This document shows, piece by piece, positions 38,179 through 46,725 of a stretch of DNA of 64,000 nucleotides. Each line of letters starts with the position of its first letter. The first letter of the stretch is position 1. Under the pieces are notes generated by a model. That model was not told the origin of the DNA. It saw only the letters and a program-made list of their open reading frames with translations, and did no database searches. The stretch covers positions 1 through 64,000 of the forward strand of contig OMWJ01000012.1 in the NCBI GenBank assembly GCA_900314725.1, written 5' to 3'. The stretch comes from an uncultured Bacteroidales bacterium. GTDB lineage: Bacteria; Bacteroidota; Bacteroidia; Bacteroidales; P3. The translations under genes were made by a program, and so were the position numbers.

Positions 38179-39186
38179 TTAGAATATTTTACTTATAGGC
38201 TTGTTGGGAGTCTTTACACTGAGTTTCCAAGTTGCGCCCAAATCTAAGTTGTGTATTTTATCTTCATTGTTATAATAATAAACACAATGCAATCTAAGGT
38301 CTTTGCTATCCAAAGGATAATATTCTACGCCACCACCAACATATTTGTAAGGATCTCTATAAACAAAAGGATTGTTTAGCGTATTTACATAGTTTATACT
38401 ATTATCATCATAGCCTCCTTTTACAAATATATCCAATTTATCTCTATAGTTATAATCCAACTTTCCAGCTAAAGAAAAAGAATATTTGTTCTCTTTTTGT
38501 GTTGTATTTATCTGTTCCGTATAGTCTGCTTCAAGATAGAAATCACCCATTTCAAACTTATTTCCCAAAGCAATATAGAATAAACCTTTATCATTTACTA
38601 CTTCAACATAATTTGCCGACCAAATAGTTTTCCACCAAGAAAACAAATCTCCAAACCAAATTAGGTTATAAGCAAGCAAATTATCATTGTCTCCAAGAGA
38701 AAAAGGTGAATTTATTGCCTGCAAATAAATGATATTATTTTCTTTGAAAGTATATCCAAGACTCACTCCCATTCCATAACTTTGAGGTATTTGATTACAA
38801 TAATCTGACCAATAATAAACATCTATTGGAGCATAATCATATTCAAAACCTCCTATATATATCTCCTGTTTTCCTACCATCAAAGACCATTTATCATTTA
38901 TCTTCCAATCAAAATACAAAAAATCTGTAGCATTAAGAATATTATCATTTGCAAAAGGGTTAGTGTTTAATCGCTGACGCACACGATAAGAAATGTTATC
39001 TGTTATGTTGCCGAACATCTGAAAGTTAAAGAAATCTCCCGTAAAATGATTTGAATATTTATTATTATCATCTATTTGGTTGTGAAAACCTGCTCTTGCT
39101 TCAAAAAAAGCATCAGTCACATAGTTTTGTGCTTGTAAAGATATTGCTGCACAAACAATAACAAGTAATAGTGTTATTTTTTTCAT
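38179..39186 (-). CDS. Outer-membrane porin-like protein
   Basis: A 335-residue protein with signal peptide MKKITLLLVIVCAAISLQAQ. Many amphipathic strands follow (YRVRQRLNTNPF, WSLMVGKQEIYIGGFEYDYA, MGVSLGYTF, YNYRDKLDIFVKGGYDD), with a pattern close to phosphate-selective porin O/P-type barrels of Bacteroidota. First gene of the minus-strand run with its -7 box at 39218-39225. The solute is not predictable. Confidence 0.75.
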   Translation of the reverse strand: MKKITLLLVIVCAAISLQAQNYVTDAFFEARAGFHNQIDDNNKYSNHFTGDFFNFQMFGNITDNISYRVRQRLNTNPFANDNILNATDFLYFDWKINDKWSLMVGKQEIYIGGFEYDYAPIDVYYWSDYCNQIPQSYGMGVSLGYTFKENNIIYLQAINSPFSLGDNDNLLAYNLIWFGDLFSWWKTIWSANYVEVVNDKGLFYIALGNKFEMGDFYLEADYTEQINTTQKENKYSFSLAGKLDYNYRDKLDIFVKGGYDDNSINYVNTLNNPFVYRDPYKYVGGGVEYYPLDSKDLRLHCVYYYNNEDKIHNLDLGATWKLSVKTPNKPISKIF

Positions 39187-39217
39187 CTCTCTTTCTATTT
39201 ATACACAATACAAAATG

Positions 39218-39225
39218 CAAAAGTA
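39218..39225 (-). promoter_or_regulatory. Promoter -7 box of the porin-dxs-atpB run
   Basis: On the minus strand TACTTTTG followed by CATTTTG, about 32 bases before the porin start. Confidence 0.6.
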
Positions 39226-39332
39226 CAAAAAAGAAAACAAACTATAGCAAGAAAAGTCAATTTTATTATTTATTCTTTTCCTATATATTTATTTTTTACT
39301 CGCATTGAGTTCCATAATACTAAAAATTATAT

Positions 39333-39340
39333 TACTTTTG
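39333..39340 (+). promoter_or_regulatory. clpP promoter -7 box
   Basis: TACTTTTG followed by CAAAC, about 32 bases before the clpP ATG. Confidence 0.6.
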
Positions 39341-39372
39341 CAAACAATAATTAACTATAAAAAAATAGTACT

Positions 39373-40086
39373 ATGGATTTCAATAAAGAATTTAATCTTT
39401 TTGCAATAAAAGGACAGGGCATTAATTCCCTAACACTTGATCGTTATCAAAAATATCAAAGCAGAATAAGTGCATTCGCTCCAACAAAAGATGCATATAT
39501 TAACCCTACAATCATAGAAGAACGTCAATTAAACGTAGCACAGATGGACGTTTTCTCACGTCTTATGATGGATAGGATAATTTTTCTTGGCACTGCTATA
39601 GATGACGATGTCGCTAACATCATTCAAGCACAGCTTCTTTTCCTTGAAAGTACTGATGCTAAAAATGATATTCAGATTTATCTTAACTCTCCCGGAGGAT
39701 ATGTTCAAGCTGGTTTAGGTATCTATGATACTATGCAATATATTCGTCCTGATGTTGCAACAATATGCACAGGCTTGGCTGCAAGTATGGCAAGTGTTCT
39801 TCTTTGTGCGGGAGCTCCTAAAAAACGTTCAGCTCTAAAACACTCAAGAGTAATGATACATCAACCTATGGGAGGAACTCAAGGGCAAGCTTCTGATATG
39901 GTTATAGCAGTACAAGAAATACAGAAAACAAAACAAGAACTATACTCTATCATTGCTCAACATAGTGGTCAGACAATAGAAAAGATAGAGCAAGATGCCG
40001 ACAGAGATCATTGGCTAACTTCACAAGAAGCTCTCGAATATGGAATGATAGATGAAATATTGGTAAGAAATAAAAGCAATAACTAA
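39373..40086 (+). CDS. clpP: ATP-dependent Clp protease proteolytic subunit
   Basis: A 237-residue serine protease subunit of the Clp complex. The catalytic triad is visible: Ser in GLAASMASVLLCAG, His in RVMIHQPMGG, and Asp in the C-terminal DADRDHWLTSQEALEYGMID. The core LNSPGGYVQAGLGIYDTMQ precedes the catalytic Ser. The N-terminus is about 35 residues longer than in E. coli ClpP, as in several Bacteroidota. First gene of a plus-strand run with the TlpA-like gene and dprA. clpX is not adjacent. Confidence 0.96.
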   Translation: MDFNKEFNLFAIKGQGINSLTLDRYQKYQSRISAFAPTKDAYINPTIIEERQLNVAQMDVFSRLMMDRIIFLGTAIDDDVANIIQAQLLFLESTDAKNDIQIYLNSPGGYVQAGLGIYDTMQYIRPDVATICTGLAASMASVLLCAGAPKKRSALKHSRVMIHQPMGGTQGQASDMVIAVQEIQKTKQELYSIIAQHSGQTIEKIEQDADRDHWLTSQEALEYGMIDEILVRNKSNN

Positions 40087-40128
40087 TATCAGAATCTCTT
40101 TTTTAGAATTTAACTTTAGTACAAAAGT

Positions 40129-41220
40129 ATGCAAAGAGTTTATATTGCAATATGTGTGTTATTTTCTTGCGTTTTTGTTTCGTGTAGCAAACACACTGAA
40201 GTAAATGTCAGCATTCCAGAACTAACAAATGGAAAAGTATATATAGTTTATGCTGATCCTGACCAAATAGCTTCACGCCAGCAAGAAGATATCGCAGAAG
40301 CTGAAATAAAAAATGGCAAAGTAAGTTTTGATCTAAGTAATCTACAAATAAAAAACAAAACAAAAGACTGTACTATAAGCATTCTCAATGAAGAAAAACG
40401 CTTTATGTGTACTCTCCCTCTACCTGTAGAAAAAGGAAAGAACATAACCTTAACCATAACCGGAATAAAAGAATATACCGCTGGGCAATCTCCACTGACT
40501 GTATCATATTCAGGGAGCAAACAAGCCGAGAAGTTTTCTGATTTTCTCAACAGTATAAATACTGAGTTAGCCTCCCTATACAAAAATCCTCAAAACACAA
40601 ATGCCTACACTAAAATAGTATCCCTTTGCAAAAACTTTTCAAACGACTATCCCAACTCTGCTTTTCCTTACACAGTTATCATCAGCCAAATAAATCATAT
40701 AGAAGAGACCTATAATCCTTTGCTAAAATATTGCGAAGAACTTTCAAATCAAAAATCAGATAACCCTTGGCATAATTTTTTAGTCTCTAAGTATAAAGAA
40801 AAGATAATGCGTCAGGCAATGGCTAATCAAATGGTTTTCTTGGCAAAAGACAAAGACGGAAAAGAATACACAGAAAGAAATTTTGAGGGGAAAATAACTT
40901 TAGTTCATTTTTGGAGTGTAAAAAGTCCAAAATGTACAGAAGTCATTAACAACCTTAAAAATATTTACAACAAATATCATTCTTTAGGCTTAGAGGTTGT
41001 AAGCATATCTATTGACCCTGTTCCTAATGAATGGATAAAATGGTCTAAAGAGAATACTCTTGCTTGGTCTTCTCTTATAGCAGACGGAAATACTATAACA
41101 AATAGATATAATTTCAACGATATACCTTACTATCTCTTATTCTCAAAAGAAGGAAAACTTATCTCTAAAAGTAACATCGTAGAAGACTTAGAACAAAGCA
41201 TAAAACAAACTCTACAATAA
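40129..41220 (+). CDS. TlpA/AhpC-like lipoprotein without a CxxC
   Basis: A 363-residue lipoprotein (lipobox FVSC at residue 19). The N-terminal half (about 25-120) is a DUF4369-like beta domain (VSIPELTNGKVYIVYADPDQ). The C-terminal half (about 235-363) is a thioredoxin fold: NFEGKITLVHFWSVKSPKC, LGLEVVSISIDPVPNEWIKW, IPYYLLFSKEGKLISK. The usual WCxxC is replaced by SPKC, leaving only the second Cys, so classical disulfide exchange is unlikely. It lies between clpP and dprA. Confidence 0.75.
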   Translation: MQRVYIAICVLFSCVFVSCSKHTEVNVSIPELTNGKVYIVYADPDQIASRQQEDIAEAEIKNGKVSFDLSNLQIKNKTKDCTISILNEEKRFMCTLPLPVEKGKNITLTITGIKEYTAGQSPLTVSYSGSKQAEKFSDFLNSINTELASLYKNPQNTNAYTKIVSLCKNFSNDYPNSAFPYTVIISQINHIEETYNPLLKYCEELSNQKSDNPWHNFLVSKYKEKIMRQAMANQMVFLAKDKDGKEYTERNFEGKITLVHFWSVKSPKCTEVINNLKNIYNKYHSLGLEVVSISIDPVPNEWIKWSKENTLAWSSLIADGNTITNRYNFNDIPYYLLFSKEGKLISKSNIVEDLEQSIKQTLQ

Positions 41221-41236
41221 AGATATCTTTTTCATC

Positions 41237-42367
41237 ATGGTTAATATCTATGAGTTAGCACTTGCAAAAACTCCAGGCATCGGTCCAAGAATGGCTGTTG
41301 AACTTTTAAACCATATTGGTTCTGCCGAGGAGTTGTTTAGATTGAATAGAAACGACTTGCAGGCCATTTTCAAATCCAAGGATAAAACCATAGATTCCAT
41401 AATAAACAGATCTATGTTTGCCACTTGCGAAAAGGAGTTAAACTTTGTAGAAAAATATAATATCCGATCCTATTTCTTTACTGATGATTCCTACCCACAG
41501 CGTTTGAAAAACATCCCCGATGCCCCTATTTGCTTATTCGTTGATGGTAAAGGTGATTTAAACAAAAAACATATTGTTAGTATTGTTGGTTCAAGACAAG
41601 CTACAGACTATGGTCGTATGATGACAGATGCTATCGTCAGGGAACTGAAATCTTTCGGGGATATAGCGATTATAAGTGGGCTTGCTTATGGAATAGATTC
41701 TATGGCACATAGACAAAGCCTTTCTAATAATATTCCAACTTTTGGAGTATTAGGACACGGATTGGATATGATATATCCTAAAGATCACTACACTCTATCG
41801 CAACAGATGAAAGAAAAGGGAGGTCTTATAACGGAGTATTTCTCTCACACGCCTATCATTCCTTATAATTTCCCACAAAGAAACAGAATAATTGCAGGCT
41901 TAAGTGATTTAGTTATCGTCGTTGAGGCTGCAAAAACAGGAGGAGCCTTGATTACTGCTCGTTTAGCCAATGATTACAATAGAGACGTTCTTGCTGTTCC
42001 AGGCAGATGTAATGATAAATATTCCGAAGGTTGTCATTTCCTTATAGAATCAAATCGTGCTAATATTCTTTCTTCTCCTAAAAGCATAGCAAAACTGATG
42101 ATGTGGGATGATGTACCTCAACAAATAAGCAACACTATAGAAACATTAAGAAAAGATTCACCTGTTACAATAGACGCAAAAGCCGATAATCTAAAAGGCA
42201 GGCAAAAGAAAATATACTCTACCTTAAAAGAAAAAGGAGAATTAGATATAGACACTCTTGCTATAGAAACCAATATATCTGTTTTTGAACTTTCTGCACT
42301 GCTTTTGGAATTAGAGTTAGAAGATTACGTCATATCTAAACCCGGCAAAGTATATAAAGCCCTGTAA
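41237..42367 (+). CDS. dprA: DNA-processing protein DprA
   Basis: A 376-residue protein that loads RecA on incoming single-stranded DNA during transformation. An N-terminal helical domain (LAKTPGIGPRMAVELLNHIG) precedes the Rossmann-like SLOG core: VSIVGSRQATDYG, IISGLAYGIDSMAHRQSL, GVLGHGLDMIYPKDH, GGLITEYFSHTP, FPQRNRIIAGLSD and KTGGALITARLAND. A C-terminal winged-helix-like domain (about 310-376) completes it. It is a useful comparison for the divergent DprA-like gene at 45060. Confidence 0.95.
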   Translation: MVNIYELALAKTPGIGPRMAVELLNHIGSAEELFRLNRNDLQAIFKSKDKTIDSIINRSMFATCEKELNFVEKYNIRSYFFTDDSYPQRLKNIPDAPICLFVDGKGDLNKKHIVSIVGSRQATDYGRMMTDAIVRELKSFGDIAIISGLAYGIDSMAHRQSLSNNIPTFGVLGHGLDMIYPKDHYTLSQQMKEKGGLITEYFSHTPIIPYNFPQRNRIIAGLSDLVIVVEAAKTGGALITARLANDYNRDVLAVPGRCNDKYSEGCHFLIESNRANILSSPKSIAKLMMWDDVPQQISNTIETLRKDSPVTIDAKADNLKGRQKKIYSTLKEKGELDIDTLAIETNISVFELSALLLELELEDYVISKPGKVYKAL

Positions 42368-42429
42368 TATAATGCCAACATTATAGAACCAAAAAATTAT
42401 TGAGTTTATTATATAAATTTAGTTTTGAA

Positions 42430-42572
42430 CTGAAAAAGACGTCCAGTCAAAACGTTTAACACTTGCAAAAAAAGATCAAGTTTTAATAAAAAAAGATCAA
42501 GTCTTTAGGGTGAAAAGATCAAGTTTTGAGAAAAAAAGATCAAGACTTTTTCTAAAGCGTCTTATACCAAGT
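42430..42572. repeat. Interspersed palindromic repeat, copy D
   Basis: Four AAAAGATCAAG-type units alternate with CTTTAGGGTG and TTTTGAG. The outer part GAAAAAGACG pairs loosely with GCGTCTTATA near 42563. The inner run closely matches the copy inside polA (both contain GAGAAAAAAAGATCAA). It lies between dprA and tRNA-Asp, which are convergent. Confidence 0.8.
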
Positions 42573-42603
42573 TTTCGCTAAATATTTTTTTAATACAAGA
42601 AAC

Positions 42604-42638
42604 AAAAAAAGATAAGATACTTATCTAAGTATCTTATC
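42604..42638 (-). terminator. tRNA-Asp terminator
   Basis: GATAAGATACTT pairs perfectly with AAGTATCTTATC (12 bp). On the minus strand it is followed by T7. Confidence 0.85.
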
Positions 42639-42649
42639 CCTTAAGTGTT

Positions 42650-42727
42650 TGGCGGTCTGGACGAGACTCGAACTCGCGACCCCATGCGTGACAGGCATGT
42701 ATTCTAACCAAACTGAACTACCAGACC
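42650..42727 (-). tRNA. tRNA-Asp (anticodon GTC)
   Basis: The minus strand begins GGTCTGGTAGTTCAG and ends CCAGACCGCCA with an encoded CCA. The acceptor stem GGTCTGG/CCAGACC is perfect. The anticodon arm is CATGC-CTGTCAC-GCATG with GTC at the centre, and the T arm contains GTTCGAGTC. A terminator and a -7 box flank it. Confidence 0.97.
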
Positions 42728-42759
42728 TTTACTGCTTCTTCATTCCTGAATTGCGTTTG

Positions 42760-42767
42760 CAAAATTA
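42760..42767 (-). promoter_or_regulatory. tRNA-Asp promoter -7 box
   Basis: On the minus strand TAATTTTG followed by CAAACG, about 33 bases before the mature 5' end. Confidence 0.55.
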
Positions 42768-42871
42768 TAACGTTTTTTTATTCTCACCAAATTTTTTGAA
42801 AAAAAAATCTATTATTTAACTTATTTATTTTTTAAATCTCTGAATAACAGCATTATTTTTGATTAAATAAA

Positions 42872-43837
42872 TTACACTTCAAAAGGATGTTTTGTTAATG
42901 GAAGTTTGGCCAACGGATGATATTCTCCTTTGAGTCCTATAGGTTTTGCATTTCGTATATAACTAACTATCTCTATACAAGTTCTTGCATCTTGCAGTGT
43001 AAAACCTTCTCCTTTAAGAATATGCTTATAACTTTCTGTGTGTAGTTCAGTAAAACCTTCAGAAAACTCTACTTCTTCATTATCGCAAACAATCTTTCTG
43101 TATGTACGCTTGCCTTCTTGTTTCACCTCATCTGGTAAAGTATCATAGTTGATAGAAAGAAAATATCTTACCCTTGCTCTTTGAAAATAAAGCATTCCAG
43201 CCACTCTGTCATGAGAAGCAAGATGTACTATATTCTCTTTTACTTCTCCGAAAATCCATGAAAGCATATCATAAAAATGTACTCCTATGTTTGTTGCAAT
43301 TCCACCACTCTTTGCTGTATCTCCTTTCCAAGAAGCATAATACCAAAGTCCCCGAGAAGTAATATAAGTTAAATCAACATCAAAAACCTTATTCGTCGGA
43401 GCAGAGTCTATCTTTTTTTTCCATTCTTTTACCGCTGGATGTAAACGAAGTTGAAAAATAGTATAGACATTCTTACCTGTTTCTTTCTCCATTCTTTCCA
43501 ACGAGTCAATATTCCAAGTATTCAAAACAATAGGCTTTTCGCAAATAACATCACAACCATTTCTTAATCCAAAACGAATATGAGAATCGTGCAAATAATT
43601 AGGAGAACAAACCGAAAGATAATCCAAACTCTTGTCTGTTCTTGATATTTTATCAACATATCTATCAAATCTTTCGTATTCAGTATAGAAATTACACATA
43701 GGAAAATACGAATCCATAATTCCTACACTGTCATTAGTATCCAAAGCACAAACAAGATTATTGTTAGTATCTTTTATGGCCTTTAAATGTCTTGGAGCAA
43801 TATATCCTCCTACTCCTATTATTCCAAAGTTTTTCAT
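42872..43837 (-). CDS. wlbA: Gfo/Idh/MocA oxidoreductase, WlbA/WbpB-like
   Basis: A 321-residue NAD-dependent sugar dehydrogenase. The Rossmann motif GVGGYIAPRHLKAIKDT opens the protein, and CEKPIVLNTWNIDSLE carries the conserved EKP. The stretch IATNIGVHFYDMLSWIFGEV includes the catalytic His region. The motif GxGGYIAxRHLKAI is characteristic of WlbA/WbpB, which oxidises UDP-GlcNAcA at C3 on the route to 2,3-diamino-uronic acids of LPS. The matching acetyltransferase is at 55415 in this window, about 11.6 kb away. Monocistronic. Confidence 0.8.
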   Translation of the reverse strand: MKNFGIIGVGGYIAPRHLKAIKDTNNNLVCALDTNDSVGIMDSYFPMCNFYTEYERFDRYVDKISRTDKSLDYLSVCSPNYLHDSHIRFGLRNGCDVICEKPIVLNTWNIDSLERMEKETGKNVYTIFQLRLHPAVKEWKKKIDSAPTNKVFDVDLTYITSRGLWYYASWKGDTAKSGGIATNIGVHFYDMLSWIFGEVKENIVHLASHDRVAGMLYFQRARVRYFLSINYDTLPDEVKQEGKRTYRKIVCDNEEVEFSEGFTELHTESYKHILKGEGFTLQDARTCIEIVSYIRNAKPIGLKGEYHPLAKLPLTKHPFEV

Positions 43838-43863
43838 ACCTTTATCCCAAGATTATAGTCCTG

Positions 43864-43871
43864 CAAAAGTA
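43864..43871 (-). promoter_or_regulatory. wlbA-like promoter -7 box
   Basis: On the minus strand TACTTTTG followed by CAGG, about 26 bases before the start codon. Confidence 0.55.
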
Positions 43872-44016
43872 CAACTTTTATTAAGAATAGCAGATATTAA
43901 ATACTGATATTTTAAAATTCAAGAAAAGGACAGAACTGTAGGTATTATAAGAGATGCAGCAGATATAAATATCTTTCTTTTGACAAAATTATTTTCAAAA
44001 TATTGAAAAAAGTATG

Positions 44017-44024
44017 TATCTTTG
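44017..44024 (+). promoter_or_regulatory. Promoter -7 box of the DUF5674 pair
   Basis: TATCTTTG followed by CAATC, about 27 bases before ATG 44051. This placement excludes the upstream in-frame start codon. Confidence 0.55.
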
Positions 44025-44050
44025 CAATCACTAACTTAATACGTTTTTTT

Positions 44051-44389
44051 ATGAAAATATTATCACACCCTATATGTCGTGGCGAATTGAATGATATGTT
44101 GCCGGGATACTTCGGCGATATGATAAAGGCTGTCGTTGATGTGAGACAAGGCATACTTGGACTTGATGCTGAGCTTCACGCCGATATAGAAAAAGAAATG
44201 CTGACACTAGGAGGAGAGCAAACAGATTTATGGGGTATTAACCTTTATCCTAAAATGGAAGGTGAAGATTTTATTGAGTTTGATTCTCTCATTAACATAC
44301 GACCATATCAGGGGAACCGCAGTAGAGACGTTCAAGACCCCATTATACGAAAAAAAATCACAGATATTGTAAATTCTTTAATCCAATGA
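44051..44389 (+). CDS. DUF5674-family protein
   Basis: A 112-residue protein starting MKILSHPICRGELNDM. It matches the DUF5674 pattern from memory: GDMIKAVVDVRQGIL, ELHADIEKEML, TDLWGINLYP, FIEFDSLINIRPYQGNRSRDV. No function is established for the family. GC and codon use (CGC, CGT, GGC) look richer than in the flanks, hinting at transfer. The stop overlaps the next start (ATGA, 4 bp). Confidence 0.75.
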   Translation: MKILSHPICRGELNDMLPGYFGDMIKAVVDVRQGILGLDAELHADIEKEMLTLGGEQTDLWGINLYPKMEGEDFIEFDSLINIRPYQGNRSRDVQDPIIRKKITDIVNSLIQ

Positions 44390-44709
44390 TAGAATACCAA
44401 CATAAAGAACTTGCATCTGGCCGCTGGTCTCAGATGTCGCTTGCCGAACAGATGCTTAACATTGGGAGCGAGGTGTCGCGTGCTAACCGCTGGAAAAGTA
44501 AGAAAAATATAGAACAATGCCATCGTGCTGCCGACCGTGCATTAGAATTGTTATCTCTTACAATAGATACACAGCGTGGCAAACACGACCTTGGAGAATT
44601 CTGCCGACTGTATGAAGTTTTAGCAGATTACTATTATGGCAACAATGTTTATCAAACTAATCCCGACAAATTACAACGTAGTTTTGACATTTTTTACAAT
44701 GCAAAATAA
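44386..44709 (+). CDS. Conserved hypothetical partner of the DUF5674 gene
   Basis: A 107-residue helical protein (GRWSQMSLAEQMLNIGSEVS, CHRAADRALELLSLTI, EFCRLYEVLADYYYG). No domain was recognised. A 4-bp overlap with the DUF5674 gene implies translational coupling and probably a joint function. Like its partner it is visibly less AT-rich than its neighbours. Confidence 0.65.
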   Translation: MIEYQHKELASGRWSQMSLAEQMLNIGSEVSRANRWKSKKNIEQCHRAADRALELLSLTIDTQRGKHDLGEFCRLYEVLADYYYGNNVYQTNPDKLQRSFDIFYNAK

Positions 44710-44771
44710 CAACATCTGCAAATCTTATTGCTAAAACAATTTCAAGTCTTAAATGTAGTTTTCTTATTAAC

Positions 44772-45035
44772 TTATGTTTTCTTATTTATACTTTTTGTGA
44801 CAAATATACAGACTTCGTAAAGCAAGTACATCGGCAGGGAGACTAAAACCAAGGTAAACAAATCTGGTGGAGTAATGATTGCAGAGACAAACAAGATAGC
44901 TATAAAAGCATGCTTGCGATAACGTTTTAAAGAGTCTGCATTCAAAACTTTCATTTTCGCGAGTATGAAAGAAACTATTGGTAACTGAAAAACCAATCCC
45001 ATAACAAAAGTAAGCGTTGAAAAAGTTTTTTCTTA
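44772..45035 (-). pseudogene. tatC: Truncated tatC (C-terminal fragment)
   Basis: About 85 residues reading TFSTLTFVMGLVFQLPIVSF, then KRYRKHAFIAILFVSAIITPPDLFTL and LVSLPMYLLYEVCIFV (pieces). This is the last third of TatC, the twin-arginine translocase core, whose usual length is about 250-270 residues. Upstream, the frame meets stop codons immediately and adjoins the end of the DprA-like gene. The first four membrane segments are missing and were not found elsewhere in the window. A short ORF could start at the internal ATG, but it would not make a working TatC. Confidence 0.75.
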
Positions 45036-45059
45036 TCAGGTAAATTATCAATTTAATGA

Positions 45060-46025
45060 TCAAAATAGCGATGGAAGAAAGTTAACTTCTTTATCTTTTA
45101 TTATCTGTTCTAATAGTATATTTATGGTATCTAAATTTTTATCATCAACAATAGTAGTAAAATTATCCTGTTTAATGTATTGCCTGTTTAGGTCAAACAT
45201 AGAATTATTTATATCCGTATTTTCATTATACATCACTGCACGTTTTATAGAATACTCTTTTGCTTTACTCATTGCATGTCTTGAGCCGCTATCATTTCCT
45301 ACATCATTAGGACTATAGCTCGCTGTTAATAATACACAGTCACAATATAATGCTTGAAGTCTATCTCTTTCTATATATCTTGCACTTAGTTCATACCTTG
45401 AGGATATATTTGTATAATACTCAGTAATTAATAAACCATCATTTTTTAAGATTTCATTTGCCAACTTTGTATTAGATTTTGGTAATACATTATTTAAAGG
45501 ACTTGGTAAAATTGCAATAGTTTTCCCATTATTTATAATGGTTTCTTGATGAGCTATAGAATCGCAGCCATTAGCAAGACCACTAACTATAGTAAAATTA
45601 TTTTTAACCAAGTATTTTACTATTTCTCTTTCTCGTTTTTCTATATCCTCACTTGGATTAAGTACTCCTATTACAGAAATTTTAGAATTATTTATTTGTA
45701 GTATATCTAAGTTCCCTTTATAAAACAAAACTATTGGTTGTTCAGAAGCTTTAACGCCTCCGCTGTATTTTGGGAAGTCATCATCTCCTATAGCTGTTGT
45801 ATTGAATCCATCTATTTCTTTATATATACTATTTAGTTGATTTCTTATATTTTGTTTTCTTTCTTTGAATTCATACTTTGTAACGCAATTATTTTTATAA
45901 TTTAGCAATTCTATTATATCATCTTCAGTTCTTTTTTCTTGAAAATTTTTTATAATCCAAGCTCTACCTATCCCTTTGAAAGTGCTTGCTGTTATGATAT
46001 TTAATGTATTATCTGTTTTTTTCAT
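45060..46025 (-). CDS. Divergent DprA-like SLOG protein
   Basis: A 321-residue protein related to DprA but distinct from the housekeeping copy at 41237. The SLOG core is seen in KISVIGVLNPSEDIEKRERE, FTIVSGLANGCDSIAHQETI, GKTIAILPSPLNNVLPKS, GLLITEYYTN and IERDRLQALYCDCVLL. The usual GSR after the first strand reads GVL, and there is no C-terminal winged helix. SLOG proteins bind nucleotides or nucleotide-derived ligands and recur in conflict systems. Its start overlaps the PRTase stop by 4 bp. Last gene of a three-gene operon. Confidence 0.8.
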   Translation of the reverse strand: MKKTDNTLNIITASTFKGIGRAWIIKNFQEKRTEDDIIELLNYKNNCVTKYEFKERKQNIRNQLNSIYKEIDGFNTTAIGDDDFPKYSGGVKASEQPIVLFYKGNLDILQINNSKISVIGVLNPSEDIEKREREIVKYLVKNNFTIVSGLANGCDSIAHQETIINNGKTIAILPSPLNNVLPKSNTKLANEILKNDGLLITEYYTNISSRYELSARYIERDRLQALYCDCVLLTASYSPNDVGNDSGSRHAMSKAKEYSIKRAVMYNENTDINNSMFDLNRQYIKQDNFTTIVDDKNLDTINILLEQIIKDKEVNFLPSLF

Positions 46026-46723
46026 ATTTCTTCTATTTTATTTCTTTGTCTGTTGTGAGTATATGCTATTGCATAGAATGTTAATGAACTAACACCAATT
46101 TTATGCAAAGTTAGTAAAAAATCTTCATCAATATTAACACTTTCAGTATAAATATCATCTATTAAGAGAATATTCTTATCTTTTAATTTATTTTCGTTAA
46201 AAGTACAGGTGTCTTTAGCAATTCCAAAATATGGAGTACTGCCATCTCCACCCATAGCAGACATATAACGATGACCGAAATGAGTTGTTTTTGTATCAGC
46301 AGTACGCTCTATATAGGTCGTTCCATCTTCTATATTTTTATTATTTAAACTTCTAATATATTCAGAAATACATAGTTTAAAATATAATTGTTCTTCTGCA
46401 TAATAATTTTCTATTTTTGCTCTTGGAACTGTACAAATTACTATAGGACGATTTAAGTATTCTATAATATTTGGTAATGTCTCTGAAATTTGATCTTTTA
46501 AATCATCTTTGGCTTTAGATAAGCATGCTGGTGGATATGTTTTTTTATCATTTTTTAATATGTTTAGATATTTTGGATGGGTGGGGTTAGGTGAATACAT
46601 AGAATAATACCAAGTAGAAGCGAAGCATTCTATTTTATCAAGAATTCGATGTCTTTCTACATATTCTTCATCTTTAAACTGGGGTCTAAACTCATCCTTT
46701 TCTTCAAATGTAAATTTAATCAT
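46022..46723 (-). CDS. Phosphoribosyltransferase-fold protein
   Basis: A 233-residue protein. The type I phosphoribosyltransferase signature is present as KNILLIDDIYTESVNIDEDF, the PRPP-binding DD loop, but with Glu and Ser where small residues and Gly are usual, so the activity may be altered. The N-terminal 80 residues are unfamiliar (CFASTWYYSMYSPNPTHP). RYMSAMGGDGSTPYFGI may form the flexible or hood region. It is overlapped by the DprA-like gene and follows the HAD gene by 2 bp. Its substrate is unknown. Confidence 0.7.
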   Translation of the reverse strand: MIKFTFEEKDEFRPQFKDEEYVERHRILDKIECFASTWYYSMYSPNPTHPKYLNILKNDKKTYPPACLSKAKDDLKDQISETLPNIIEYLNRPIVICTVPRAKIENYYAEEQLYFKLCISEYIRSLNNKNIEDGTTYIERTADTKTTHFGHRYMSAMGGDGSTPYFGIAKDTCTFNENKLKDKNILLIDDIYTESVNIDEDFLLTLHKIGVSSLTFYAIAYTHNRQRNKIEEI

Positions 46724-46725
46724 GT

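Noticed and set aside
44782-45063. Overlapping 93-residue minus-strand ORF in the tatC region
   Set aside because: It is in another frame from the TatC-coding stretch and has no resemblance to a protein family.
45060-46025. Second copy of competence dprA
   Set aside because: The sequence lacks the GSR motif and winged helix and sits in an operon with HAD and PRTase genes, so it is treated as a divergent SLOG protein rather than a duplicate dprA.
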